27,807 nucleotides of DNA from a virus (IMGVR_UViG_3300023210_000168:1-27807), one strand, 5' to 3'. Shown: positions 1 through 6,707, numbered from the stretch's first letter. The notes: generated by a model not told the origin, from the letters alone. Translations and numbers: made by a program.

Positions 1-104
1 GGTTCACTTACAGAGTAATGCAGCTTATTTTAATCTGTAAAGCTAAGTATCACCATAATTGTGGGGCATGCGTAGCTGTCAAGTGGTGTATTGAATCTGT
101 TGAA

Positions 105-119
105 GGGGGGAGGGGGGGG
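105..119. repeat. G-rich tract (G6-A-G8)
   Basis: Fifteen bases consist of six G, one A and eight G, in a 245-base leader with no convincing gene on either strand. This is the longest homopurine G-run in the window. A related GGGGCAT occurs at 63-69 and again at the right edge of the tract. A loose inverted repeat (TTACAGA at 9-15, TCTGTAA at 33-39) lies further upstream. The role is unknown; a G-quadruplex, a packaging or replication signal, or simply a contig edge next to a hard-to-sequence tract are all possible. Confidence 0.5.
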
Positions 120-187
120 CATCTTTTTGTGGCGTCGTAACTCTATATATTACCCCACAGTGATTTATTGAAATTAGGAAGTCAGAC

Positions 188-216
188 TTGTGAAACACAA
201 AGGAAGGGGGTATAAT
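188..216 (+). promoter_or_regulatory. Sigma70-type promoter for the first gene cluster
   Basis: A TTGTGA box (188-193, four of six matches to TTGACA) is followed after exactly 17 bases by a perfect TATAAT (211-216). Transcription should start near 223, about 23 bases before the ATG at 246. A GACGTC palindrome (217-222) sits between the -10 box and the start point, where a bound repressor would block polymerase. This is the best promoter match in the window and probably drives the small genes and terminase genes. Spacing and boxes are seen directly; activity is inferred. Confidence 0.7.
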
Positions 217-245
217 GACGTCGTTAGCCTGTTACAATTGACGTC
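217..245. promoter_or_regulatory. Candidate operator: paired GACGTC sites, copy 1
   Basis: Two GACGTC palindromes (217-222 and 240-245) lie 23 bp apart, about two helical turns. The first touches the -10 box and the second ends directly at the ATG, within a full TGACGTCA. The intervening sequence begins GTTAGCCTGT, and a closely similar element recurs at 393-422. Placement over promoter and start codon suggests autoregulation by the adjacent Phd-like protein, because Phd-family antitoxins typically repress their own promoters through palindromes. That link is inference. Confidence 0.45.
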
Positions 246-506
246 ATGGTAAAAATTGAGTTACGTGAGATGCAGAGGAACATGTCGAGATTTCGGCAGC
301 GGTTAGCCGATAATCCAGGTTTGGAGTTTGAGATGATAGATCGTCGTGGGGAGACGGCATTTTTCGTAAAGTTGGAAAAAAGCGGAGGGAACGACGTCGT
401 TACTCCTGTCCAGGATGACGTCGTTCCGATAATGTTAGGAAATGGGCCGACAGCAAAGCCTAACCATTTCAAGCGGGTGTATGATGATTTGGAATTTGGT
501 GGGTAG
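246..506 (+). CDS. Phd/YefM-like small protein (orphan antitoxin or repressor)
   Basis: This 86-residue protein starts VKIELREMQRNMSRF and continues with a segment (residues 20-43) ending RRGETAFFVKL. The pattern fits the Phd/YefM antitoxin N-terminal fold: a strand, a helix with the R-x-N/Q-M signature, then an R-x-G strand pair. No toxin gene is adjacent. The C-terminal third repeats an Asp-Val-Val motif encoded by the GACGTCGTT repeats. The start is unusual because no TAAC motif precedes it; a GACGTC site abuts the ATG. The gene at 1131-1340 looks like a distant paralogue. It could be a transcriptional autoregulator, or an antitoxin mimic that neutralises a host toxin. The family call is by pattern only and moderately sure. 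Confidence 0.6.
   Translation: MVKIELREMQRNMSRFRQRLADNPGLEFEMIDRRGETAFFVKLEKSGGNDVVTPVQDDVVPIMLGNGPTAKPNHFKRVYDDLEFGG
393..422. repeat. GACGTC paired element, copy 2, inside the coding sequence
   Basis: GACGTC palindromes at 393-398 and 417-422 are 24 bp apart. The left site is embedded in the 12-base palindrome AACGACGTCGTT. The element shares GACGTCGTTA, then CCTGT, then a terminal GACGTC with the promoter copy at 217-245, and differs mainly by a one-base length change. It encodes part of the Phd-like protein's C-terminus (two Asp-Val-Val runs). A single further GACGTC lies at 846-851 in the zinc-finger gene. It may be an auxiliary operator or a product of duplication. Confidence 0.5.
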
Positions 507-530
507 CATTTATTTTTTAACTTTAAAATT

Positions 531-734
531 ATGGAAAAGCCAAAATTCAGTAAAGGTGACAAGGTGATGTTTTTTGCTGAGGGTGCGTGGTTTATGTACA
601 AGGTAAGGAGCCTTGGGTGGCAAAATGGGTGGGCGTACGTATTACGTGACGAATGTTTAGATGGCCAGATTGCTTTAGAGACCGAATTGATTGGGTACGC
701 AGATTTTTTGAATAATGGGCCTCCGAAGTCTTAA
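531..734 (+). CDS. Small hypothetical protein, probable beta-barrel (SH3/KOW-like)
   Basis: This protein has 67 residues. The opening FSKGDKVMF, the YKVRSLGW segment and the closing TELIGYADF give alternating strands with a K-G-D turn, as in small SH3-like or KOW-type barrels. No specific family is recognised and no catalytic residues are visible. A TAACT motif lies 8 bases before the ATG, supporting the start. It follows the Phd-like gene after 24 bases and precedes the zinc-finger gene after 31 bases, so all three probably share the promoter at 188-216. A nucleic-acid or protein-binding role is only a guess. Confidence 0.65.
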   Translation: MEKPKFSKGDKVMFFAEGAWFMYKVRSLGWQNGWAYVLRDECLDGQIALETELIGYADFLNNGPPKS

Positions 735-765
735 TTAAATTATTTATTTTTAACCCTCTCTAAAA

Positions 766-1143
766 ATGGGAAAGAAAAGGAAGAAGTCAGTCTGCGACCT
801 CTGCGGCAAGGAATTCAATTTTCCTAGCGTACCGCACATGCACGTGACGTCGTGCGAGAAGAAGCACAGCGGTTTGGACGCAACACCGATAGCTCCTTCG
901 GCTCAGGTGGATGCAGTTTTAATAGATCCGTACGTAAAGAAGGGTCAGAAGAAAGCCAAGCCAGAGTCAATTGAGGCTTGCAAAGCGAAGATAATCGCGA
1001 ACTTAAGCGGATACTTTGACGCTAGCAGCATGAGCGGGAACGAACGAGCGATGGTACACAAGATGCTAGCTGAGAGCAGCGAAGTAGTTGGCAACGCTTT
1101 GAAGGTGTTATTAAGTAACCACGGAATAAAATGGGTGAAGTAA
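766..1143 (+). CDS. Small zinc-finger protein (C2HC)
   Basis: This is a 125-residue protein with a basic start (KKRKK). Cys10, Cys13, His26 and Cys30 follow C-x2-C-x12-H-x3-C, the spacing of a classical C2H2-type finger with Cys as last ligand. After a Pro/Ala linker and a lysine-rich stretch (about 75-88), the C-terminal half is a predicted helical region ending GIKWVK. TAACC ten bases before the ATG supports the start. The last 13 bases overlap the next gene. The location just before the terminase genes suggests DNA binding, in packaging or regulation, but this family is not recognised beyond the finger. Confidence 0.7.
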   Translation: MGKKRKKSVCDLCGKEFNFPSVPHMHVTSCEKKHSGLDATPIAPSAQVDAVLIDPYVKKGQKKAKPESIEACKAKIIANLSGYFDASSMSGNERAMVHKMLAESSEVVGNALKVLLSNHGIKWVK

Positions 1144-1340
1144 AAGGAACAGTAAGAACGCTTCGGTATCGCGACTTCGCGAGGAACATAAAGTCTACCT
1201 TGGAGGGCCTCCAGCCAGGGGAGATAATCGAAGTGCGTGGCGAGAAGAAGGGGGTAGTTTGTTTTTTAACCAAAGAACTTGAAACTTTTACCAGTAGACG
1301 ACAACACAGGGATAAGCAAAATCCCAATTCCTGGCTCTGA
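1131..1340 (+). CDS. Second Phd/YefM-like small protein
   Basis: This protein has 69 residues. VRTLRYRDFARNIKSTLE followed by an E-V-R-G-x-K-x-G-V-V-x-F strand pattern matches the N-terminal half of Phd/YefM-type antitoxins. It aligns with the protein at 246-506 (V-x-L-R, R-N-hydrophobic, then R/K-x-G-hydrophobic). The C-terminal tail is short and lacks the usual toxin-binding extension. The start is supported by TAACC ten bases upstream, lying inside the preceding gene. It overlaps the zinc-finger gene by 13 bases and the terminase small subunit by 62 bases, so it is translationally packed with them. It may act as a DNA-binding regulator or an antitoxin mimic. Confidence 0.55.
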   Translation: MGEVKGTVRTLRYRDFARNIKSTLEGLQPGEIIEVRGEKKGVVCFLTKELETFTSRRQHRDKQNPNSWL

Positions 1341-1875
1341 AGTCCGACTGACCATCAGGCAGGAAAACTTCTGTAGAGCTTATATGAGCGTGGGTGAGCC
1401 GACGTTCTGCAACGCAGTTAAATCTTACGAAGCTGGGGGGTATACCCTGCACGAGACCGACAGGGATATTAATTACGCGAATTCTAGGGCGCTGTACCTG
1501 AACCCGAAGATCCAGACTAGGCTGATGGAATTAACTGAGATGGCAGGGTTCAACAACTTAGCCGTAAACGCTGAACATTTAAAGGTCCTGAAACAGGATA
1601 AAGATTTAAGCAACAAGATGAAAGCAATAGCTGAGTACAACAAGATGACGGGCAGGACGCAACAGGATAGCGGCCCAGGGAAAATAACGATTAATATAGT
1701 TAACTTTGAAGAACAATTAACCCAACAACATGGAAATAACGATCCCGTACCAATTCACGCCGAGTACGAGGCCTTTCCAGCTGGAGATCCTCGGGAACAA
1801 AGCGAGGAACAAGGTACTGGTGATTCACCGAAGGGCTGGGAAGACAGCGATAGCGGTGAACAAGCTTATAATTGA
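1279..1875 (+). CDS. Terminase small subunit (DNA recognition for packaging)
   Basis: This 198-residue protein would bind the phage DNA and recruit the large terminase to start packaging. Residues about 24-80 (LTIRQENFCRAY, then NYANSRALYLNPKIQTRL) fit the helix-turn-helix region of small terminases: a conserved 'F-C-x-A-Y' helix, then a second helix ending in N-P-K. No ATG is available; TTG at 1279 is chosen because a stop lies 12 bases upstream and TAACC ends 7 bases before it. The C-terminal 49 codons, rich in Gly, Glu and Asp and probably disordered, overlap the large-subunit gene in another frame. Adjacency to a clear large subunit strengthens the call. Confidence 0.85.
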   Translation: MKLLPVDDNTGISKIPIPGSEVRLTIRQENFCRAYMSVGEPTFCNAVKSYEAGGYTLHETDRDINYANSRALYLNPKIQTRLMELTEMAGFNNLAVNAEHLKVLKQDKDLSNKMKAIAEYNKMTGRTQQDSGPGKITINIVNFEEQLTQQHGNNDPVPIHAEYEAFPAGDPREQSEEQGTGDSPKGWEDSDSGEQAYN

Positions 1876-3073
1876 AGCAGTAAAAGATGAAAACGCAGGT
1901 AGGACGTTTTGGTACATAGCACCAACGTATCGTCAGGCGAAAGGAATCGTGTGGAGCGATCCTAATATGCTGTTTAAATTCATCCCAGAACAGTTAATAA
2001 AGAAGAAAAACGAAACGGAACTTTCAGTTAAGCTCTTTAATAACGCTGTTATTCAGTTAAAAGGTGGCGATAACTTCGATTCACTGCGTGGACAGGATCC
2101 CTACGGTATAGTCGTAGACGAATCCCAGGATCATAAACTTGAAGAACTGTATAATTATATTCTGAAACCTGTATTAGCAGCTAACCAGGGTTGGATTTGG
2201 TTTATTGGAACGCCGAAAACGAAAGCCTTCTTCTTTAAGATGTACATTTACGCTAAGAGCAAAGCTAACTGGCAGTCTTATACCCTGTCAGCGGAAGATT
2301 CAGGTATCATTCCAGAGGAGGAACTGGAAGAGATTAGAAGAACGACACCTTTAGACGTCTACAATCAGGAGTATCGGGCGTTGTTTACCGACGACGGAGC
2401 TAGTCCGTTTAGGAATGTACGTAGGTGTATAAAGAATTCAATGGAACAACCAGGTAACGGACACTATTATCAGATCGGAGTGGACCTCGCGAGGAAAGAA
2501 GACTTCACCGTTATCACCGTTTACGACGTGTGTTGCGACAAAATCGTGTGGATTGAAAGGTTCACTCAGATTAACTGGCCGTTTCAGAAAGCTAAGATAG
2601 AAGCCATGGCTCGTAGATACATGACAGAGGGCCGACCAAGTAGAATCATCCTAGATTCAACTGGCCTCGGGGATCCCATCTGCCAGGATCTACAGGAAGC
2701 TGGGCTGTTAGTGTTACCAGTGCCATTTACATTAAAGAGTAAACAGCAACTAGTTGAGAACGCGATCATTAAATTTGATCAGGAATCCATTAGTATACCG
2801 AAATTCGCTCCTTTAATAGACGAGCTAGAAACTTTTGAGAGTCGTAAGACAAGAAACAACCGCTTGCAGTACGGACACCCAGATATTAAAGATATGCACG
2901 ATGATTGCGTATTCTCACTCTGCCTCGCATTATGGCAGGCCCCTAAAGTTCAAAAAAGGGAGTCAGGGTCAGCTAAGGACCGTAAAACGCTTCTAATGAA
3001 GAAATATCGAGAATTCAGCGGAGACAAGCCAAAAAAAGGCTATGGATATAACAATTATGAGCGGAAGTTCTAG
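1730..3073 (+). CDS. terL: Terminase large subunit (packaging ATPase and nuclease)
   Basis: This 447-residue motor cuts and pumps DNA into the prohead. ATPase residues: Walker A HRRAGKT (33-39), Walker B IVVDE (Asp130, Glu131) and a coupling motif IGTP (159-162). Nuclease domain: GVDLAR with Asp252, ILDST with Asp309, and HDD with Asp391/Asp392 are the three acidic clusters of the RNase H-like fold. The length is typical for the family. The N-terminal YQFTPSTRPFQ lead-in is also typical, so the ATG at 1730 is right even though it lies 146 bases inside the small-subunit gene. TAACC lies 7 bases before this ATG. A new promoter follows 9 bases after the stop. Confidence 0.95.
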   Translation: MEITIPYQFTPSTRPFQLEILGNKARNKVLVIHRRAGKTAIAVNKLIIEAVKDENAGRTFWYIAPTYRQAKGIVWSDPNMLFKFIPEQLIKKKNETELSVKLFNNAVIQLKGGDNFDSLRGQDPYGIVVDESQDHKLEELYNYILKPVLAANQGWIWFIGTPKTKAFFFKMYIYAKSKANWQSYTLSAEDSGIIPEEELEEIRRTTPLDVYNQEYRALFTDDGASPFRNVRRCIKNSMEQPGNGHYYQIGVDLARKEDFTVITVYDVCCDKIVWIERFTQINWPFQKAKIEAMARRYMTEGRPSRIILDSTGLGDPICQDLQEAGLLVLPVPFTLKSKQQLVENAIIKFDQESISIPKFAPLIDELETFESRKTRNNRLQYGHPDIKDMHDDCVFSLCLALWQAPKVQKRESGSAKDRKTLLMKKYREFSGDKPKKGYGYNNYERKF

Positions 3074-3081
3074 TTTAAGCC

Positions 3082-3112
3082 TTGCGTAAGTCAATAAAGA
3101 GTGGTGTATAAT
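3082..3112 (+). promoter_or_regulatory. Candidate promoter for the portal/capsid operon
   Basis: TTGCGT (3082-3087) and a perfect TATAAT (3107-3112) are separated by 19 bases, slightly long but usable. Transcription would begin near 3119-3121, exactly at the left arm of the hairpin at 3121-3159, so the mRNA would start with a strong stem-loop. The terminase gene stops at 3073, and this 113-base gap is among the longest intergenic stretches in the window. Confidence 0.5.
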
Positions 3113-3120
3113 ATTTTGTA

Positions 3121-3159
3121 GGGGAGAACCCTCTTGCGTGGTGTCCCACGCTTCTCCCC
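3121..3159 (+). promoter_or_regulatory. Strong 5'-leader hairpin before the portal gene
   Basis: GGGGAGAA (3121-3128) pairs perfectly with TTCTCCCC (3152-3159), and GCGTGG (3136-3141) pairs with CCACGC (3146-3151) around a TGTC loop. The only irregularity is a 7-base bulge (3129-3135). No U-run follows, so this is not a simple terminator. Downstream, CTCCCC (3175-3180) followed by ACG could compete for the same left arms; it overlaps the last two bases of the TAACT motif (3172-3176) in front of the portal ATG. This makes a leader switch possible. Pairing is seen; regulation is inferred. Confidence 0.6.
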
Positions 3160-3186
3160 CACTATTACCAATAACTCCCCACGTAC

Positions 3187-5301
3187 ATGGCAACTGCGTC
3201 GCGCGAAGAAAGACAAGACATCCACAGAAAGAGGATTCTGGCTTCTACTAATTCCAAGCAAAAGCTTAATCAGAAGATTAGAGCAATAAAAAGCTTGATG
3301 GAGGTATACGAAGACAAGATCATTGACGGTGATGACTGGCACGCCACTTATCGCTTACCAGAATTATTCGGCGCTTTAGAGCGCAAGAAGTCTGACATGA
3401 TGGAAAATCTTACGGAGGTAACGTTTAAGTCCACTTTAACTGAGGAATACGATATGGCTCCAGCGGCGAAAGCTCTGATGGCTCACTTTGATCTATCGAG
3501 TAATTACAAGGCGGCTAAGCTGGATGCGATTGATTCGTCTGTTATGTATGGAACTGGTATTGAGAAGAATACCGTTACGGCAATTGAGGGTAATTACGTA
3601 GAACCTACAGACCAATTATTCCTAGAGTATAAAGATGCAGAGACCAGAGTTAAATACTACGGCCTCTCACCTACTACTATAGACGTTCGGGATGCTTTCC
3701 CAGACCCTACGGCCGTTAAAGATCACGATATGCACGGAGGCAAGGGAATGGACTGGTTCTACGAGAGAAAGATCTACTCTTACGACCGATTCATGGAGAT
3801 TTATGGCAACAACGACTTATTCGATGTTTCAGAAATTGAACCTGTTAGTTGGGGAGGGATTGAATCAATGGGAGCAGATCGTTGGGATACTAAGCACGAA
3901 CAGGAAGAAAGGAACCAAAATGACCAGTACGTTGTAGTTTTCGAGGGCTGGGACATCGTAAACGACTGGCATATGTTCGTAGCCAACTACAAAGAGATTT
4001 ATTTCGGGGCAATACCTTACATGCACAAGCAAATCCCAGTTGTGTTTCGATACAACTACAAACGAGACGATTCACTCTGGGGAGTAAGCGAAGCGGAGCT
4101 ACTAGCACCGTTTGTTTTAATTAAGGAGGTCCTCGTCAATCTTATGATTGATAATGCAAAGCTCTCACAACAGCCAGTAATTGCTGTGTCTGGCGACTTG
4201 CTGTTTGATCCTGACGAGAATCAACTTGAACCTGGTGCATTGTTCACTTTACGTGGATTAAACGGAGGTAAAATCAGCGACGCCATCCAACCTTTGACAT
4301 TTGGATCTAGCGTTGAGCCTGCAAATGCGGTTAAGAATATCCTAGAGGACCTCCAAATTCAAGTTACAGGAGACGACTCCAGAGCTTTATTCGTACAACC
4401 ACAGGAACTAGCTACTCAGACGCTCGCGAAACAAGAAAGTATGAAACGACGTATCCGAAAGAACGTACTACAGAACACCGTAAAAGCTGAAAGAACTTCC
4501 ATGTTCCAACGTTTCTATAATATCTGTCAGTATATGGCCACTCCGTACGAGGATGTAGCTGGTGACATGAAGTACCACGTTATTCCAGTAGAAGATTTCC
4601 ACGTAGTTCAAAGAAACGCTACGCACAGACCAGAGTTCACTGCGGTACAAGGCCACATGGGATACTTCAAACTAAACGACAGAACCGTTGACCCTAATTA
4701 CATCTACTTCGATATTGAAGAAAGGATTGAAGATACCGTTAAGAAGGAACAAGAACTACAATCTCTACAATGGTGGATGCAAACAGTGGTTAACTTAGCT
4801 CAAATCAACCCAGAACTCGTTCAGAACACTGACTTCGAGATGCTGGCTAAACAAACTGGTAAACGATTTACAGATATAGACGTAGATGCTATCTTTAATA
4901 GCGTGTCACGTATCGTAGACGGGCAGGATGAAATGTCCTACCACGTTCAACAAATCGCTTTAGGCATTCCGCCTACTATTGCTCCTGATGGTAACAACAT
5001 GAGGAGACTAGAAAAATACAGATTATTCTCTAAAACTAAGGAATATGCACTTCTTCCAAAAGAAAGCAAAAAAATCTTCCAAGATACTTTCATCGACATT
5101 GTTAAAAAGATTCGTGTCGAGAAAAGTCAACCCTTCGGCACAAAGTCTAAGCAGCGCGGAGTGGGACCTGCTGGGTCAACTGGCCAACAAGGACCAGTTC
5201 AGAGCGCTCCTCAAACTGGTGGAGGGGGTGTACGGCCTGAAGTTGAACCAAATGCTAACCAAGCAGGAGAAACTGAGCAGCTACCAGGTGGGCAGGCTTG
5301 A
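3187..5301 (+). CDS. Portal protein (P22-like head-tail connector ring)
   Basis: This is a 704-residue portal, the dodecameric ring at the capsid vertex through which DNA passes. Its length is close to the P22-type portals (about 725) and much longer than siphovirus portals. Typical features are DVRDAFPDP (about 180), the wing/stem region around PFVLIKEVLVNLMIDNAKLS, then GALFTLRG, and a long amphipathic C-terminal part. The final 50 residues are Gly/Pro/Gln-rich and probably disordered. TAACT lies ten bases before the ATG. The gene follows terminase and precedes scaffold, the standard order. Its 3' end overlaps another ORF in the +1 frame over up to 257 bases. Confidence 0.9.
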   Translation: MATASREERQDIHRKRILASTNSKQKLNQKIRAIKSLMEVYEDKIIDGDDWHATYRLPELFGALERKKSDMMENLTEVTFKSTLTEEYDMAPAAKALMAHFDLSSNYKAAKLDAIDSSVMYGTGIEKNTVTAIEGNYVEPTDQLFLEYKDAETRVKYYGLSPTTIDVRDAFPDPTAVKDHDMHGGKGMDWFYERKIYSYDRFMEIYGNNDLFDVSEIEPVSWGGIESMGADRWDTKHEQEERNQNDQYVVVFEGWDIVNDWHMFVANYKEIYFGAIPYMHKQIPVVFRYNYKRDDSLWGVSEAELLAPFVLIKEVLVNLMIDNAKLSQQPVIAVSGDLLFDPDENQLEPGALFTLRGLNGGKISDAIQPLTFGSSVEPANAVKNILEDLQIQVTGDDSRALFVQPQELATQTLAKQESMKRRIRKNVLQNTVKAERTSMFQRFYNICQYMATPYEDVAGDMKYHVIPVEDFHVVQRNATHRPEFTAVQGHMGYFKLNDRTVDPNYIYFDIEERIEDTVKKEQELQSLQWWMQTVVNLAQINPELVQNTDFEMLAKQTGKRFTDIDVDAIFNSVSRIVDGQDEMSYHVQQIALGIPPTIAPDGNNMRRLEKYRLFSKTKEYALLPKESKKIFQDTFIDIVKKIRVEKSQPFGTKSKQRGVGPAGSTGQQGPVQSAPQTGGGGVRPEVEPNANQAGETEQLPGGQA

Positions 5302-5443
5302 TGGAAACTTGGAAGTCATTGAGGCTATTTTCGGTTCGTTGATTGAACAAGGAAAGAAAGTAGTTGACAAGGCCAATAAAGAGAGTGATAAAATACTTAA
5401 AGAGGAAGATCCTCTGAAGATTCTAGCTCAACTTGGACTTTAA
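5045..5443 (+). CDS. Small protein overlapping the portal 3' end, start uncertain
   Basis: This frame is open for 132 codons from the ATG at 5045. From about 5156 onward the product looks like a real protein: EWDLLGQLANKDQFRALLKL, then GLKLNQMLTKQEKL, then a helical, lysine-rich C-terminus. The first 35 residues look less natural. Alternative starts in frame are GTG 5114 (109 residues) and ATG 5252 (63 residues); none has the TAAC motif at 7-10 bases. The last 142 bases extend beyond the portal stop, so the end is genuine. A small helical protein between portal and scaffold is common in podovirus-like genomes. Function unknown; an assembly or portal-associated role is a guess. Confidence 0.6.
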   Translation: MHFFQKKAKKSSKILSSTLLKRFVSRKVNPSAQSLSSAEWDLLGQLANKDQFRALLKLVEGVYGLKLNQMLTKQEKLSSYQVGRLDGNLEVIEAIFGSLIEQGKKVVDKANKESDKILKEEDPLKILAQLGL

Positions 5444-5453
5444 AACTTGGCGT

Positions 5454-5490
5454 TAACCTAAGAGGGGTTAGAGCGAGGTATTAAAACCTC
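5454..5490 (+). promoter_or_regulatory. Two short stem-loops in the scaffold leader
   Basis: TAACC/GGTTA (5454-5458 with 5466-5470, 7-base loop) and GAGGT/ACCTC (5475-5479 with 5486-5490, 6-base loop) lie in the 70-base gap before the scaffold gene. Neither has a U-run, so they are not convincing terminators. They may affect message stability or the scaffold-to-portal ratio. The first uses the complement of the start-associated TAACC motif. The stems are only 5 bp, so chance is possible. Confidence 0.3.
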
Positions 5491-5513
5491 ATCTATATTT
5501 TAACCCTTTTAAA

Positions 5514-6248
5514 ATGGCTAACGATCAAGGGTCTAAGGCTGGCGATAAGCCTGTTAAAGATACCCAAGACACACCTGCTGAGGAGTCCACTTCGGATACT
5601 CCTAACCCAAGTGAGAGTGGCGACACTCAAGCCGATGCTAGCCGCAAGGCTCAGCAACTTGGAGAGTCACGTAAGAAAGCTTTTGCTACGCTGATCAACT
5701 TGGCAAAGACTTCTGATGAGGCTAAACAAGAACTCGCTAAGATCTCTGAAGATGAGTACAACCGTACTTACATGGAGGAGAAATTCGGTGAGGACTACAC
5801 TTCTTTATTTAAGGAGAAAGAAACTACCAGTGACGACATCGTCGAGAAAGTAGAGAAACTCTCTAGAGAGCGAGAAGTGGAGAAACAAAATAAGTTACGG
5901 TCAGCGAAAGCATCTATTGGTATCACTCTTGACCAAGAAGATGAGTTCAACGACTTAGTAACTAATTTGGAGGGTGCTTCTATTGGCGGCAAAACGGTTA
6001 CCTTTGAGGAGGCCGTAGAGCGGGCCGCTTCTCAAATGCGACCTGGTAAAAAGGTTTCTTTCAGTAAGAAATCTGATGTCAGCAACCGCCCAGAAGACAA
6101 AAAAGACGAGGTGAAAGTATCTCTGACAGACAAACAAATCAGCAGAAGTCACATGTACACAAAAGCGACTTCTAAAGATGACTTTGTCGAAATACAAGAG
6201 CAATTTCAAAAGAAAGGCTCTTACTCTATTAATCCATATAACTCCTAA
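5514..6248 (+). CDS. Capsid scaffolding protein
   Basis: This 244-residue protein is highly charged. An acidic, Ser/Thr/Asp-rich disordered start (1-45) is followed by long helical segments (about 46-130, rich in Lys/Glu) and a basic C-terminal region (about 170-235). Scaffolds that template procapsid assembly have this composition, and the C-terminal helix usually contacts coat protein. Position between portal and coat supports the role strongly; sequence alone would not. There is no protease domain. TAACC lies 8 bases before the ATG. Only three bases separate it from the next gene. Confidence 0.75.
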   Translation: MANDQGSKAGDKPVKDTQDTPAEESTSDTPNPSESGDTQADASRKAQQLGESRKKAFATLINLAKTSDEAKQELAKISEDEYNRTYMEEKFGEDYTSLFKEKETTSDDIVEKVEKLSREREVEKQNKLRSAKASIGITLDQEDEFNDLVTNLEGASIGGKTVTFEEAVERAASQMRPGKKVSFSKKSDVSNRPEDKKDEVKVSLTDKQISRSHMYTKATSKDDFVEIQEQFQKKGSYSINPYNS

Positions 6249-6251
6249 AAT

Positions 6252-6707
6252 ATGGCAGAACAATTTACTGGCGATTTCCATGGAGTAGGAACACGTGATG
6301 GCGGACAAGCTGTCACTCAAGAATATTCAGTTGAATCAGGGGCTGCTGCAAGCATCTCCGCTGGCGATCTAGTTATCGTTGGCAATGCTGGTTACGTAGC
6401 TACTGCTGCGGACGGCGCTTCAAGTGATGACGTTTGGGTTGGCATGGCGCTTACAGATTCTACTGATACTGCGGCCGCTGATGGTGTTGTACAAGTTATG
6501 TACGCACCTGACGGTCTAGTTGTACGTGGTATTCCTACTACTCCTGGCAATCTTGCCGCAACAATTCTTAACACCTTCGTTACTCTCGATGTAGCTGCTG
6601 GTGTTCAAACTGTTGACGAAAACGATACTACCAAAGGTGTGCTTAACGTTGTTCGTTATGACACTACTAACGGTACTATTGATGTTAGTGTTCCTTTCCA
6701 ACTCTAG
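6252..6707 (+). CDS. Capsid decoration-like protein (DUF2190-type)
   Basis: This 151-residue beta-rich protein is dominated by Ala, Gly, Val, Thr and Asp. The core (about 36-95: ISAGDLVIVGNAGYV, then WVGMAL, then VQVMYAPDGLVVRGI) matches the pattern of small capsid-stabilising or decoration proteins encoded next to coat genes. No signal peptide or catalytic motif. TAACT lies 8 bases before the ATG and the gene starts 3 bases after the scaffold stop. The stop codon is inside the terminator-like hairpin at 6698-6719, which could reduce readthrough from this operon into the coat gene. It could alternatively be a head-completion protein. Confidence 0.65.
   Translation: MAEQFTGDFHGVGTRDGGQAVTQEYSVESGAAASISAGDLVIVGNAGYVATAADGASSDDVWVGMALTDSTDTAAADGVVQVMYAPDGLVVRGIPTTPGNLAATILNTFVTLDVAAGVQTVDENDTTKGVLNVVRYDTTNGTIDVSVPFQL

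Noticed and set aside
3692-3937. Plus-strand open frame inside the portal gene
   Set aside because: The portal frame is clearly coding here; this frame has a Thr/Met/Trp-odd composition and no homology-like pattern.
5066-5080. Slippery A-run in the portal gene as a programmed -1 frameshift site
   Set aside because: The heptamer phase does not fit X-XXY-YYZ for the portal frame, and the overlapping ORF is in the +1 frame; kept only as one open possibility for the overlap.
5494-5499. TATATT as a -10 box for the scaffold gene
   Set aside because: No -35-like hexamer occurs 16-18 bases upstream.
5955-6320. Minus-strand open frame of 121 codons across the scaffold/decoration junction
   Set aside because: Composition rich in Phe, Cys, Leu and Arg, and both plus-strand genes are well supported.
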